Source: Candidatus Leptovillus gracilis
GTDB lineage: Bacteria > Chloroflexota > Anaerolineae > Promineifilales > Promineifilaceae
Direction: 5' to 3'
Assembly (NCBI GenBank): GCA_016716065.1
Contig: JADJXA010000004.1
Coordinates: 62,001 to 126,000, forward strand
Length of the DNA: 64,000 nt
Part shown: in pieces, positions 8,300 through 17,252 of the stretch
Position numbering within the stretch: the stretch's first letter is position 1
How the letters are laid out: each line of letters begins with the position of its first letter
Position numbers and translations under genes: made by a program
The notes under the pieces: model-generated
Seen by the model: only the letters and a program-made list of their open reading frames with translations
What the model was told of the DNA's origin: nothing
Databases searched by the model: none

Positions 8300-9862
8300 A
8301 TGACCATCTTTCTTTACACAATTGTTATTGCTTTAATTATCTTGCTGCCATTGGTGACGGCCGTCTGGTTCCGGCGGCGTTTTGTGGCCCCCTGGTGGCT
8401 GTTCCTGGTCGGCGCGGCCACCTTTGTCGGCTCGCAGATTGTTCATCTGCCGCTCAACAACTGGCTCACCGATTTGGGCGTCATTGGTCCGGCGCTGCCG
8501 GGAGACGCTAATTTTCTGCGCACGGCCGTTATTCTGGGGCTGTCGGCCGGGCTGTGCGAGACGGCCGCTCGCGTTGTCAGCTTCGCCCTGCTCTTTCGCT
8601 GGCGCGCCGCCGAACGGCGCGAAGATGGCCTGATGGTCGGGCTGGGGCATGGCGGCATTGAGGCCATGGGGTTGGTTGCCGTGCTGATGGCCGCGAGCCT
8701 TTCCAGTCTGTGGGCCTTGCGCGGCACAGATTTGAACACGCTTAACCTGACGGCCGAGCAGCTTACTTATCTCACCGGCCAACTGCAAGGGTTGGAGCAG
8801 GTATCCTGGGCGCCGTTGGCCGCACTGTTGGAACGGGCGATAGCCATGTTCATGCACGTGGTATTGGCGCTGTTGGTGTGGCAGGCGTTTCGCCGGCGCA
8901 AGGCGCTGTATGCCCTGGCGGCGCTGTTGTACCATGCGCTGTTTGATTTTACGGCCGTTTACCTGGGCCAAACCCTCGATCAGGTAGGTTGGTTGTATCT
9001 TGTCTTGCTGGTGATGCTGCTGCCGGGTGGCGTGTGGTTGTGGCGCATGTGGCCGGTGGATGGCGAACGGCCGTCTACCCAGCCGGTTGCCATCGAGCTG
9101 CGGCTGTTTGGCGCGGCGCTGCGCAAAGAGATGTTGCAGCAGTGGCGTACGCGGCGCATCCTGGTAGTGGGGGCCGTTTTTGTCATCTTTGGCCTCGGTT
9201 CACCTTTGCTGGCAAAGTTCACGCCGCAAATGCTGACCATGATCGAGGGCGCGGAGCAGTTTGCCGACCTTATTCCGGTACCGACGCAGGCGGACGCCAT
9301 GATCCAATACATCAAAAACATCACCCAGTTCGGCTTTATCATCGCCATTCTGCTGGGTATGGGCGCGGTAGCCGGAGAAAAGGAGCGCGGCCAGGCGGCG
9401 TTGATTCTGAGCAAGCCGCTGCCGCGTTGGGCCTTTTTGCTCAGCAAGTTCACCGCCCAGGCGCTGATGTATGCCGCCGCTTTTTTGTTGGCGGCGCTGG
9501 GGGCTTACTATTACACCCTCATCCTCTTTGAACCTTTTCAGTTTTGGCCTTTTGTGGTGGGCAACGGGCTGCTGCTGCTGTGGCTGTTGACGTTTACGGC
9601 CGTTACCCTTTTTGCCAGCACCCTCAGCCGCAGCAGCGGTGCGGCGGCCGGCGTGGCCTTGCTGGGCGCGGTATTTCTATTGTTGATGGGCAGCATCCCA
9701 CAGCTTGCCCCCTTTGCGCCGGCGGCGCTGGTCGGCTGGGCCGGGCAGTTGGGGTTGGTAACGGCCGTTCCGCCCCAGGGAGGCGCGGTTGTCGCCAACA
9801 CCCTGCTTATCATCCTGCTCCTGATGGGCAGCATTGCTGCCTTTGAAACCCAAGAGCTTTAG
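8300..9862 (+). CDS. YhfC-like membrane domain fused to ABC-2 permease
   Basis: 520 aa, highly hydrophobic. Residues of about 1-240 resemble the YhfC family of putative intramembrane peptidases, with LCETAARVVSF and GLGHGGIEAMG carrying the conserved polar residues E, R, H and E inside helices. A cytoplasmic linker follows (MWPVDGERPSTQPVAIE). From about 270 to 520 comes an ABC-2-type permease: LRKEMLQQWRTRRI, then six hydrophobic segments and GAVAGEKERGQAALILSKPL. The frame is continuous, so the fusion is real in this sequence. It is the permease of the upstream ATPase. The YhfC assignment rests on motif memory and is moderate; the permease assignment is strong. Confidence 0.8.
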   Translation: MTIFLYTIVIALIILLPLVTAVWFRRRFVAPWWLFLVGAATFVGSQIVHLPLNNWLTDLGVIGPALPGDANFLRTAVILGLSAGLCETAARVVSFALLFRWRAAERREDGLMVGLGHGGIEAMGLVAVLMAASLSSLWALRGTDLNTLNLTAEQLTYLTGQLQGLEQVSWAPLAALLERAIAMFMHVVLALLVWQAFRRRKALYALAALLYHALFDFTAVYLGQTLDQVGWLYLVLLVMLLPGGVWLWRMWPVDGERPSTQPVAIELRLFGAALRKEMLQQWRTRRILVVGAVFVIFGLGSPLLAKFTPQMLTMIEGAEQFADLIPVPTQADAMIQYIKNITQFGFIIAILLGMGAVAGEKERGQAALILSKPLPRWAFLLSKFTAQALMYAAAFLLAALGAYYYTLILFEPFQFWPFVVGNGLLLLWLLTFTAVTLFASTLSRSSGAAAGVALLGAVFLLLMGSIPQLAPFAPAALVGWAGQLGLVTAVPPQGGAVVANTLLIILLLMGSIAAFETQEL

Positions 9863-9894
9863 TACTTTACGAGCGAACTGTTTGCACAGCGAAC

Positions 9895-10003
9895 AAGAAT
9901 ATTGTCAAAGATTGCGCGGATTACGCAGATTCTTCATCTTCAATCTGTGAACTCTGCGTCATCTTTGATAACCCTTTTCGGTTCTGGCTTGACCAGGTCA
10001 GGA
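9895..10003. repeat. dispersed intergenic repeat (copy 1)
   Basis: The 9863-10174 gap has no gene. It starts with GCGGATTACGCAGATT-type words, then a stretch of about 45 bp (ATCTTTGATAACCC...TCTGGCTTG.CCAGGT) that recurs with about 90% identity at 63487-63531 in another intergenic gap. Both copies are preceded by AATCTGTGAA. The origin is unknown; it behaves as a dispersed non-coding repeat. Confidence 0.8.
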
Positions 10004-10029
10004 TGCGTAAGAATAATAGCTTTCCGCCC

Positions 10030-10064
10030 AAACCCGACAGGTTTTCGGGAACCTGTCGGGTTTT
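10030..10064 (+). terminator. terminator-like hairpin downstream of ABC permease
   Basis: 14-bp perfect stem AAACCCGACAGGTT (10030-10043) with 10050-10063, loop TTCGGG, then TT. The core CCGACAGGTTTTCGGGAACC resembles the hairpin after gltD. It could end transcription in either direction. Confidence 0.8.
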
Positions 10065-10174
10065 AAGCATACAATGCGCGGAGGTCACGGAAGTCTCGGT
10101 TTATTCTTTCCGTGTTCTCGGCGTTATTTTTTTTGATACACTCAGGGTATGAGTTTGCTGTAGGAGATATTTGT

Positions 10175-12445
10175 ATGAAATCTACTAGTTTGCTGGCGCT
10201 GGCCTTCATGGCTTTGTGCGCTGTGGTGGGCCTGCCCCAATCGGCCGAAACCTCACCTCCAGCTTTCATTGAAACCCTCAGCCTCAGCGGTGACGATTGG
10301 GCTGCCGGCCAGGGTTTTGCTTATGCTCTAGCCGATGAAGGCATTGTGATGGATGGGGTGGGCTTAACGGCCGTCTACACCACCGCTCCCATCGAATCCC
10401 CTTTTCCCTTTAACGCGGTTGTGCCCGGTTGGCAGGCAGACCTACCGGATGGCGCGGCGCTGGAAATAGCCATACGCACGGCCGTTGACGCGAACGCCTG
10501 GAGCGACTGGTACGACATACACAGCCACAATGATTGGACCCTGCCCGGCGACGCCATCACTACCGGGGATATGGTTGCCGTGCCGGCCGCCAATGGGACC
10601 CACCGCTGGGTGCAGGTGCGGGTGATGCTTACCCGCGAGGCGGCTGACGCCCAGCCGCGTCTATCCCTGCTCCGGTTGACCTTCATAGACAGCACGGCCG
10701 GCCCGACCATCGCCGAGATGCAGGCACAGCAGGCGGAATTAGACGCCGAACGTCAGGGAACGGCCGTCGCCACCAACTTCCCCCGTCCCGCAGCCATCAG
10801 CCGCGCCGTCTGGTGCATTTACGATACCTGTGATGACCTGGCCGACCTGGTCTATCAACCGGTCACCCATCTGATTGTCCACCACACCGTCACCGACAAC
10901 GGCTATGCCAACGCCGCCGACGTGGTGCGCGCCATCTACCTGTTCCACCGCGACACGCAGGACTGGGGCGACATTGGTTACAACTATCTCATTGATCGCA
11001 GCGGCGTGATTTTTGAAGGCCACATGAACGAAGATTTTCTTAATCTGGACGTGGTGGGCATCCACGCCGGGGAAGCCAACAGCGGCAGCCTGGGGGTGGC
11101 GCTCATCGGCACATTCACCACGCCGGATGAGTACCAGGTGTCGGATACACCTCCGGCGGCCATGCGCAGCGCCCTGGCAGACCTGTTCGCCTGGAAAGCC
11201 GACCAGCGCGGCATCGCCATCTACGACGCCAGCCGTCCGGTGAACATGGCCTGGGGGCTGCCGCACGTGATGAGCCACCGCGACGTGTACGGCGGAGCCA
11301 ATACACTCTGCCCTGGCGGCAACGCCCATGCTTATTTGCCCTGGCTGCGCACGGCCGTATCCCAGCGCATCGGTCAGGTCTCGCCTTACACCTTCGTCAG
11401 CGAGACCAGCGCTGCGTTTACGCGCAGCAACAACACCTGGTATGAGCCGCCGGGCGGTTGTGGCTGGCAGGGCCACGCCTATTACACCTGGTCGGTCAGC
11501 AATCCGGCGCAAAGCACCCACTGGGGCCAATGGCGGCTGACCATCCCCCAGGCTGGCGCTTACGAAATTCAGGTGTATGCACCGTACTGCTACACCCAAA
11601 ATTCGGAAACCAACGGGGCGCGCTACCAGATTACTCATGACGGCGTTACGGAAACGGTTGTGGTGAGCCATGAAGCTAACGTGGGGTTGTGGATGTCGCT
11701 GGGCACGTTTGCCCTGCCCGCCGGGCCAAACACCACCGTGCGCCTGACCGACCTGACGACCACCGACAGCGGCGTGGGCGTCTGGTTCGACGATGTACGC
11801 TTCCGCCCGGTAGATACGGCGACGATCAGCGGCCTATCACCGGCCAACGGCGTATGGGCCAATCAGACGACAGTCAATTTCTCCTGGGAATTTGACCTGC
11901 CGACGCTGGTCTATGCCACACAGGTGGAAGTGGCGACGGACGCGGCATTTGCCAATGTGGTGGCGGCGCAAAGCTGGCCGACGGCCGTTACCCAATTCAG
12001 CCACACCTTTGCCCAGGATTACCCGGCGTTGTTCTGGCGCGTAACGGCCACCAACCAGAGTGGGTCGCCTTCGGTCTCGCCGGTGGCTTCGTTTGGCCTG
12101 GACAGCACGCCGCCAGAATCGGTGGTAACGGCCGTGTACACCACAACCGTTGACACAGGCTACCTGCTCTTGTGGCAAGGGCAAGACAATCTGGCCGGCG
12201 TAGCCGCTTATACCATCCAATATCAGGCAGAGGGTGATGTGGGTTGGACGGATTGGTTGACGTCCGTTGCCCACACCAGCGCGCATTTCAGCCCGCCCAA
12301 CCCCGGCCAGGTTTACTATTTCCGCAGCCAGGCCGTAGATTGGGCCGGCAATCTGGAAGCGCCCCACGCCACAGCCGACATCAGCACCGATCAGGCAATT
12401 GCCCTGCCCCATGTTATAATGCTGCCGATTATTCAACGGAATTAA
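10175..12445 (+). CDS. secreted PGRP-type N-acetylmuramoyl-L-alanine amidase with golvesin-like domain
   Basis: 756 aa. Signal peptide MKSTSLLALAFMALCAVVG at the N terminus, start chosen at ATG 10175 after TAGGAGAT. Residues of about 225-390 are a PGRP/amidase_2 domain: HLIVHHTVTDN, HAGEANSGSLGVALIG and SHRDVYG...CPGG supply the zinc ligands His, His and Cys. Residues of about 400-545 are a golvesin/XLY-type beta-sandwich (WYEPPGGCGWQGHAYYT to GVWFDDVRF). Two fibronectin-III-like modules complete the protein. It cleaves the amide bond between muramic acid and the stem peptide outside the cell. It stands alone between intergenic repeats. It could serve remodelling or attack on neighbouring bacteria. 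Confidence 0.87.
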   Translation: MKSTSLLALAFMALCAVVGLPQSAETSPPAFIETLSLSGDDWAAGQGFAYALADEGIVMDGVGLTAVYTTAPIESPFPFNAVVPGWQADLPDGAALEIAIRTAVDANAWSDWYDIHSHNDWTLPGDAITTGDMVAVPAANGTHRWVQVRVMLTREAADAQPRLSLLRLTFIDSTAGPTIAEMQAQQAELDAERQGTAVATNFPRPAAISRAVWCIYDTCDDLADLVYQPVTHLIVHHTVTDNGYANAADVVRAIYLFHRDTQDWGDIGYNYLIDRSGVIFEGHMNEDFLNLDVVGIHAGEANSGSLGVALIGTFTTPDEYQVSDTPPAAMRSALADLFAWKADQRGIAIYDASRPVNMAWGLPHVMSHRDVYGGANTLCPGGNAHAYLPWLRTAVSQRIGQVSPYTFVSETSAAFTRSNNTWYEPPGGCGWQGHAYYTWSVSNPAQSTHWGQWRLTIPQAGAYEIQVYAPYCYTQNSETNGARYQITHDGVTETVVVSHEANVGLWMSLGTFALPAGPNTTVRLTDLTTTDSGVGVWFDDVRFRPVDTATISGLSPANGVWANQTTVNFSWEFDLPTLVYATQVEVATDAAFANVVAAQSWPTAVTQFSHTFAQDYPALFWRVTATNQSGSPSVSPVASFGLDSTPPESVVTAVYTTTVDTGYLLLWQGQDNLAGVAAYTIQYQAEGDVGWTDWLTSVAHTSAHFSPPNPGQVYYFRSQAVDWAGNLEAPHATADISTDQAIALPHVIMLPIIQRN

Positions 12446-12478
12446 CAGCCAGTGTCCCATGTTTCATCTCGTCCCACC

Positions 12479-12524
12479 GCACACTGAACACCGAACACTG
12501 AACACGGAATACTGAATACGGAGG
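12479..12524. repeat. degenerate short tandem repeat
   Basis: Repeats of CACTGAACAC / AATACTGAATAC words immediately before the ribosome-binding site GGAGG of the next gene. The same word family fills gaps at about 35010-35080 and 56384-56500. Confidence 0.75.
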
Positions 12525-12535
12525 AACAGTCAGGC

Positions 12536-13726
12536 ATGTCAGAGATACAGCACGTTGACGTTTTGATCGTGGGGTCGGGGCCATCGGGAACATCCACCGC
12601 GCTGCATCTGGTGAAGGAGCAGCCGGAGTGGGCCGGCCGGATTGTTGTGGTAGACAAGGCCATTCATCCCCGCGAAAAATTGTGCGGCGGCGGTATTACC
12701 CATATGGGACGCAACGTGCTTTCGCGCCTGGGGCTGACGCTGGAGCCGCGCCACTTCGACGTGCGCGAAGCGCGGTTGGTGTACCAGGATAAGAGCTATT
12801 CCTTCCACGCCAATCCTGTTTTTACCATTGTGCGCCGCGATGAATTTGACCATTGGTTGGTGAAGCTGTGCGAAAAACGGGGCATTACGGTGCGGCAGGG
12901 CGAGGCTGTCAAACAGATCACGCCGCATGAGGATTATGTGGAAGTGGTGACTGAAAAAGCAACCTTTTGGGCCAAAACATTGGTTGGGGCTGATGGTTCG
13001 CGCAGTTATGTGCGCCGCGCCCTGAAATGGGATGATGAATCACGGGTGGCGCGGCTGGTGGAGGTGTTGACGCCGGAAAATGCCCATCAAGATCCTTTGT
13101 TTCAGAATCAGGTGGCGGTTTTTGATTTTTCGGCCATGTCGGGCCAGGGGTTGCAGGGGTACTATTGGGATTTTCCGAGCTATGTGGGGGGACGGCCGTT
13201 TATGAATCGCGGTTTGTTCGACAGCCGGGCGCGCCCAGAACGGCCGAAAGCGGACCTGAAGACCACGCTGCGCGACGCGCTGGCCGAGCGGCAGCGGGAG
13301 TTGGCTGATTACCAGCTAAAAGGGCATCCGATTCGTTGGTGGGATAGGAACGGCCGTTTTGCCCAACCCCGCGTCTTGTTAGTCGGCGACGCCGCCGGGG
13401 CCGACCCGCTGATGGGTGAAGGTATTTCCTTTGCCCTCGGCTACGGTCAGGTGGCTGCCCAAGCCATTCAGGACGCCTTTGCCCGCCAGGAGTTCAGCTA
13501 CGCCACTTATCGCCAGCGATTGTTGGCCGATCCGTTATTTAAACAATTGGATCGCCGCACCCGTCTGGCGCATATTGCCTACAAGGCGCGTCATCCGTTG
13601 GTCATTCGCCTGGGCTGGCAGGTGGCTCGCCTGGTGATTCGCTTCACCCCCTGGGGCAACCCGGACTACAAGCCGGTAGACCCGCCCGAACAATTTTGGG
13701 GCGATATTGTCAAAGGTCTGTCCTGA
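12536..13726 (+). CDS. geranylgeranyl reductase family FAD-dependent oxidoreductase
   Basis: 396 aa. N-terminal Rossmann motif VLIVGSGPSGTSTALHL, then the PREKLCGGGI segment seen in geranylgeranyl reductases, the FAD motif VGADGSRSYVRRAL, and the C-terminal RVLLVGDAAGADPLMGEGISFAL flavin-binding motif. Family members reduce isoprenoid double bonds (archaeol, chlorophyll or menaquinone side chains) or act as related monooxygenases. In this kind of organism reduction of a quinone or lipid isoprenoid is plausible, but the substrate cannot be read from sequence. ATG start preceded by GGAGG at 12521-12525. No operon partner on either side. Confidence 0.82.
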   Translation: MSEIQHVDVLIVGSGPSGTSTALHLVKEQPEWAGRIVVVDKAIHPREKLCGGGITHMGRNVLSRLGLTLEPRHFDVREARLVYQDKSYSFHANPVFTIVRRDEFDHWLVKLCEKRGITVRQGEAVKQITPHEDYVEVVTEKATFWAKTLVGADGSRSYVRRALKWDDESRVARLVEVLTPENAHQDPLFQNQVAVFDFSAMSGQGLQGYYWDFPSYVGGRPFMNRGLFDSRARPERPKADLKTTLRDALAERQRELADYQLKGHPIRWWDRNGRFAQPRVLLVGDAAGADPLMGEGISFALGYGQVAAQAIQDAFARQEFSYATYRQRLLADPLFKQLDRRTRLAHIAYKARHPLVIRLGWQVARLVIRFTPWGNPDYKPVDPPEQFWGDIVKGLS

Positions 13727-13734
13727 AAACCAGG

Positions 13735-14319
13735 TTACGCTTTGGGACGGCCGTATAACCACCAGTAGTCGTTTTCTGGGTACGCTTCTTGCCACACGGC
13801 CGTCAGGACAAACTCGCCGCGCTGCCACTGCTTTTGCAGATAGCTGTCCATCTGGGCCACATCGTTTGTTATCTGCGGCTTGAGGTGATAGGGCGGCGTC
13901 TGCAATTTGTCCATCAGTGCGGCAATCACCAACCGGGTGTCTACAGTGTTGGCATAATACTCTTGTTCTGTCGCCATCCGGCTGGTGGCGTTACGCAGGT
14001 AGCTGCTCCATTCCCGCAGGCGGGCGTGCAGTTCGTCGTTTGACCGGTTTTCAAAGCGCACCACTTTTTCTTGCAGCATACCGTTGAACGTCCCAATCGC
14101 CTTGTCCAACCGCACCTGATCTACAATGGCGAGTTTGTTTTTTAAGGCCAACAAGCGCGTCTGGCGCATTAAGCAGCCCCCAATCGTCAGCTTGGGGGGC
14201 ATGCCTGCCTGATTGAGCGGCCAATACGTCGCGTCGCTGTCCAGATAGGCTTCTATTTGGACAATCATTGTCTCCAGAATCCGCAAATCTTGAGCCAAAA
14301 CGTCCTTTGTCTCGCTCAT
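13735..14319 (-). CDS. conserved hypothetical protein, paralogue of the adjacent gene
   Basis: 194 aa, soluble, mostly alpha-helical, no signal peptide or known motif. Shares with the next upstream gene the same length, the segment LTIGGCLMRQTRLLAL (LTLGGYLMRQHRLFNL in the partner), the central LRDLQN/YLRNATS region, IAALMDKLQTPPYHL and the C-terminal YWWLYGRP. The two are clearly tandem duplicates. The invariant GRP end and PPYHL segment suggest a conserved fold. I do not recognise the family; function unknown. Confidence 0.75.
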   Translation of the reverse strand: MSETKDVLAQDLRILETMIVQIEAYLDSDATYWPLNQAGMPPKLTIGGCLMRQTRLLALKNKLAIVDQVRLDKAIGTFNGMLQEKVVRFENRSNDELHARLREWSSYLRNATSRMATEQEYYANTVDTRLVIAALMDKLQTPPYHLKPQITNDVAQMDSYLQKQWQRGEFVLTAVWQEAYPENDYWWLYGRPKA

Positions 14320-14406
14320 GGCGAACCCCCTTTTTTGGATGCTTATGTTTACCGATTCATGCCTTCATGATAATCAGGGGGTCCCGATGGCGTCAAGTGT
14401 ATTTTG

Positions 14407-14988
14407 TCATGTTGGACGGCCGTATAACCACCAGTACTCGTCCAACGGATACGCCGGCTGCCATTCTTCCGCCCAGACAAAATCACCCGGCGACCAGCGG
14501 CGGCGCAGGTTGCGGTCCAGCAAGTCTACCCGTTGGGGAATACGTTCGTCGAGGTGATAGGGGGGCATCTCCAATTTGTGAATCAGGGCGGCGATCATGG
14601 CACGGGGTTCAACGGCCGTCGCGTAATTCATCCCGGCCGCTTTTTTGTTTTGCAGGTCGCGTAGGTATTCATCTACCTGGCGCAGGCGGGCATCCAACTC
14701 TTTGTTGGCTTTGGCCTCCAGGCGCACAATTTTTTCCACCAACGCCTGGTTAAATTGAAAGACGGCCGTCTCCAGCCGGGCAGCGTCGGGCGAGGTCAAT
14801 AAATGGCTCAGGTTGAATAAACGGTGCTGACGCATCAGATAACCGCCCAATGTCAGCATGGGCATGTCACCAAAAGCCAGTTTGCCAAACAAAATATCGC
14901 TCTTGAGATAATCGGCCATCCCGTCTGCCATGGCTTCCAGAATGTCCAGGTCTTTTTCTAATTTATCGTGTGCTGTTAACATGATCAC
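14407..14988 (-). CDS. conserved hypothetical protein, paralogue of the adjacent gene
   Basis: 193 aa, transcribed first of the duplicated pair, 87 bp before the second copy. It has the same landmarks: LTLGGYLMRQHRLFNL at about residue 45-60, ARLRQVDEYLRDLQNKKA in the middle, MIAALIHKLEMPPYHLDERIP and the terminal YPLDEYWWLYGRPT. Helical and hydrophilic, probably cytoplasmic. No cysteines form a metal site and no nucleotide-binding loop is visible. It lies just upstream of the GT-C cluster's last gene in position but shares only strand with it. Function unknown. Confidence 0.75.
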   Translation of the reverse strand: MIMLTAHDKLEKDLDILEAMADGMADYLKSDILFGKLAFGDMPMLTLGGYLMRQHRLFNLSHLLTSPDAARLETAVFQFNQALVEKIVRLEAKANKELDARLRQVDEYLRDLQNKKAAGMNYATAVEPRAMIAALIHKLEMPPYHLDERIPQRVDLLDRNLRRRWSPGDFVWAEEWQPAYPLDEYWWLYGRPT

Positions 14989-15014
14989 CTACCTTGTTTC
15001 TTGTTAGCGGTGAG

Positions 15015-17252
15015 TTATTCGCCAACCGTCAGTTCAATCTCCACAAAATCACCCGCGCCATCCAGCCGGAGCAGCCGCGCCCCACTCTGCGGCTCGTACA
15101 AACCGATTAAGACAGCATATTGGCCAGCCGGCAGATCGGCCGGCAGCAGCAGATGGTGCGTATCGTCCAGCCAATCGCCTGCCTGCCATAAATGGGTGGG
15201 GTAAAAATTATTCAGCGGTGGCGCGTCGGCCCCGACCAGCCACTGCCGATTGGCGTCTAACAGATGGACGAAGACGGTGTAATTTTGGGTGGGCGCGCCA
15301 TCAGCCTGCCAGAACAAAGTCAGGGCGATGGGCTGCCCGGCTACGGCCGTCTCCGCGCCCCACGTATACCCCACCAGGGTCACTCCGTCGGCAAAAGGCA
15401 CGTTCAGCCGCGTCGCCGGTTCTGGCATGGACGTGGCAGCCGTCAGCCGCGCTGTTCCACCCACCAATACCGGGTTGATCGGCTGACCGTTCAGACTGCT
15501 TGCCGGCAGCGGTTGGGCGGCGTCTGTGTCGTATAGGCTGACGGCGAGACGGAGTTGGCTGGGGGCAACGGCCGTATGCCCCACATACACATGATACACG
15601 TCCCGATAGATGTCGCCAGCCTGCCAGCGGCTTGTGGCGATGGTCCCAGAAGCGGGGTAGCGGTCTATCTGCCCTACCGAGGCAAAATCACGCCCTAACA
15701 GATGAACGCTGCTGACATAATCGGCGGCGACCGGCTCGGCTGCTTGCCAATAGAGCACGGCAACGATGGGACCACCACCCGGCGTGGCCGACTGTCCCGC
15801 GGCCATCTCTACACCTACCAACCGCAGTTCCCCATCCGGCGCGGTGAAGCGGATGGGATCAATGGCGGCGCTGGCGGGTACGGCCGTTACCACCTCTGGC
15901 AGCGCGTAGGCCGGGCGAATGACCCACCAGGGGAGCAGCGCCGCCGCCAAGAACAGCCCACCGCCGACGGCCAGCGCCAGTCGCTGCCCCGCACGCGGTT
16001 TAAACCAGGCCAGCAGCCCCAGCGCCAGCAGCCCGTTGATCGCCCCCAACGCCGGAAACAGAAGCCGCCCCTGAAAAGCGGTGGAAATGATATTCCAACG
16101 CAGCAGCAGCAGAAACAACACGCCGATCCAGGCAGCCAGCAGCCAGCCGCCATTCGCCACAAATTGGCGGCGGTTTTCGGCCGGCCACAACCAACGAATG
16201 AGTCCGGCCAGGGCGACCAGGGCCAGGACGTTGAGGAGAAAATAGAACCCATTGGGCGCGGCCACGTTGACGCCGCCGAACAGCCCCCAAAAGCTGCGGT
16301 AAAAGGTGCCAAATTCATCCAACCAACCGGCCAGCGTCAGGGGCGTGTCGCGTGTGCCTTGCACGGCGATGAAGGCGTTTAGACCGGTCAGATCGCCGTA
16401 GATGCGCCAGTTGCGCAGCAGCCACCAACCGGCCGCCAACAGCGAACTGCCCAACACCAATGGCCCACCCAACCAGAAGAGGGTCCAATCGCGCTGCCGC
16501 CGGGCGAGCCAGAACAGGGCAACGGCCGTTAACACCAACAACCCCGCCAGACTCAACTTGGTCAATGCGCCCAGCCCAATAACCAACCCCAGCAGCCCAT
16601 AGCGCCACCAGCCAGAACGGACCGCCGGGGCTGTTTGCCATACAATCAGCAGCAAAAGCAGCCCTACATGGCCCAGCAGAGCGGCCAGGGAGTCGTTGTT
16701 GACGGCGGCGCTGATGAAAAGAAACATCGGGTTGAAGGCCGTCAGAGCCACGCCAAGCAGGGTGATGGTGGGGGAGAAGAGGCGGCGGAGGAGAACGGCC
16801 GTTGTCAGCAATGTGCCCACACCCAATGCAATGGAAGCCAGGCGAATCAGATGAATTGCCAGCACGCTGCCCTGCCAGGGAAACGCTTCGCGCACCGGAT
16901 CGTGAAGGATCAGGTTTTTGTTGCTCACCTGGTTGGGATTGCCGATGAAAGCGTGTTCGTTTTTGCGGTGCAGATCGGGCAGATCGTCGGTGGCGATGGG
17001 CGCGGTGATGGCGGCCATCAGCAGGTAATAGAGCGGCGGCTGCGCCGCTTCTTGCAGCCAGAGGCCGGGGTTTTCCGGGTCGAGGACGGGCAGTTGTGCC
17101 GCTGTTTGCACGTATTGCACAAAAGGATAATGCTTGTACTCGTCGGAAGACTCCAGCACGGGCGTGGCCTGGGCGTAGCTGATGGCCAGGCCAACATACA
17201 GCAGGAGGATGGCCGATAGAATGGTTTGGCATGAAGTAAGGCGGCGAATCAT
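15015..17252 (-). CDS. GT-C fold membrane glycosyltransferase (PMT/DUF2142-like), copy 4
   Basis: 745 aa, last gene of the four-gene cluster. An N-terminal helix is followed by the extracytoplasmic loop ESSDEYKHYPFVQYV holding an acidic pair at the usual catalytic position, then QEAAQPPLYYLLMAAIT with the PPLYY motif, then about ten transmembrane helices. The C-terminal 270 residues are two extracytoplasmic beta-sandwich modules, each with LYWQA / FVHLLD / W.AGD..DD / LP...P.GQY...GLY. Such enzymes transfer a sugar from a polyprenyl-phosphate donor to an outer glycan or protein. Its ATG overlaps the stop of the upstream gene (ATGA, 17249-17252), so it is translationally coupled. Acceptor unknown. 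Confidence 0.82.
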   Translation of the reverse strand: MIRRLTSCQTILSAILLLYVGLAISYAQATPVLESSDEYKHYPFVQYVQTAAQLPVLDPENPGLWLQEAAQPPLYYLLMAAITAPIATDDLPDLHRKNEHAFIGNPNQVSNKNLILHDPVREAFPWQGSVLAIHLIRLASIALGVGTLLTTAVLLRRLFSPTITLLGVALTAFNPMFLFISAAVNNDSLAALLGHVGLLLLLIVWQTAPAVRSGWWRYGLLGLVIGLGALTKLSLAGLLVLTAVALFWLARRQRDWTLFWLGGPLVLGSSLLAAGWWLLRNWRIYGDLTGLNAFIAVQGTRDTPLTLAGWLDEFGTFYRSFWGLFGGVNVAAPNGFYFLLNVLALVALAGLIRWLWPAENRRQFVANGGWLLAAWIGVLFLLLLRWNIISTAFQGRLLFPALGAINGLLALGLLAWFKPRAGQRLALAVGGGLFLAAALLPWWVIRPAYALPEVVTAVPASAAIDPIRFTAPDGELRLVGVEMAAGQSATPGGGPIVAVLYWQAAEPVAADYVSSVHLLGRDFASVGQIDRYPASGTIATSRWQAGDIYRDVYHVYVGHTAVAPSQLRLAVSLYDTDAAQPLPASSLNGQPINPVLVGGTARLTAATSMPEPATRLNVPFADGVTLVGYTWGAETAVAGQPIALTLFWQADGAPTQNYTVFVHLLDANRQWLVGADAPPLNNFYPTHLWQAGDWLDDTHHLLLPADLPAGQYAVLIGLYEPQSGARLLRLDGAGDFVEIELTVGE

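Noticed and set aside
15702..16382. 226-residue plus-strand frame within the GT-C gene
   Set aside because: Rich in G, R and Q with no domain, opposite a gene with clear membrane helices and catalytic motifs.
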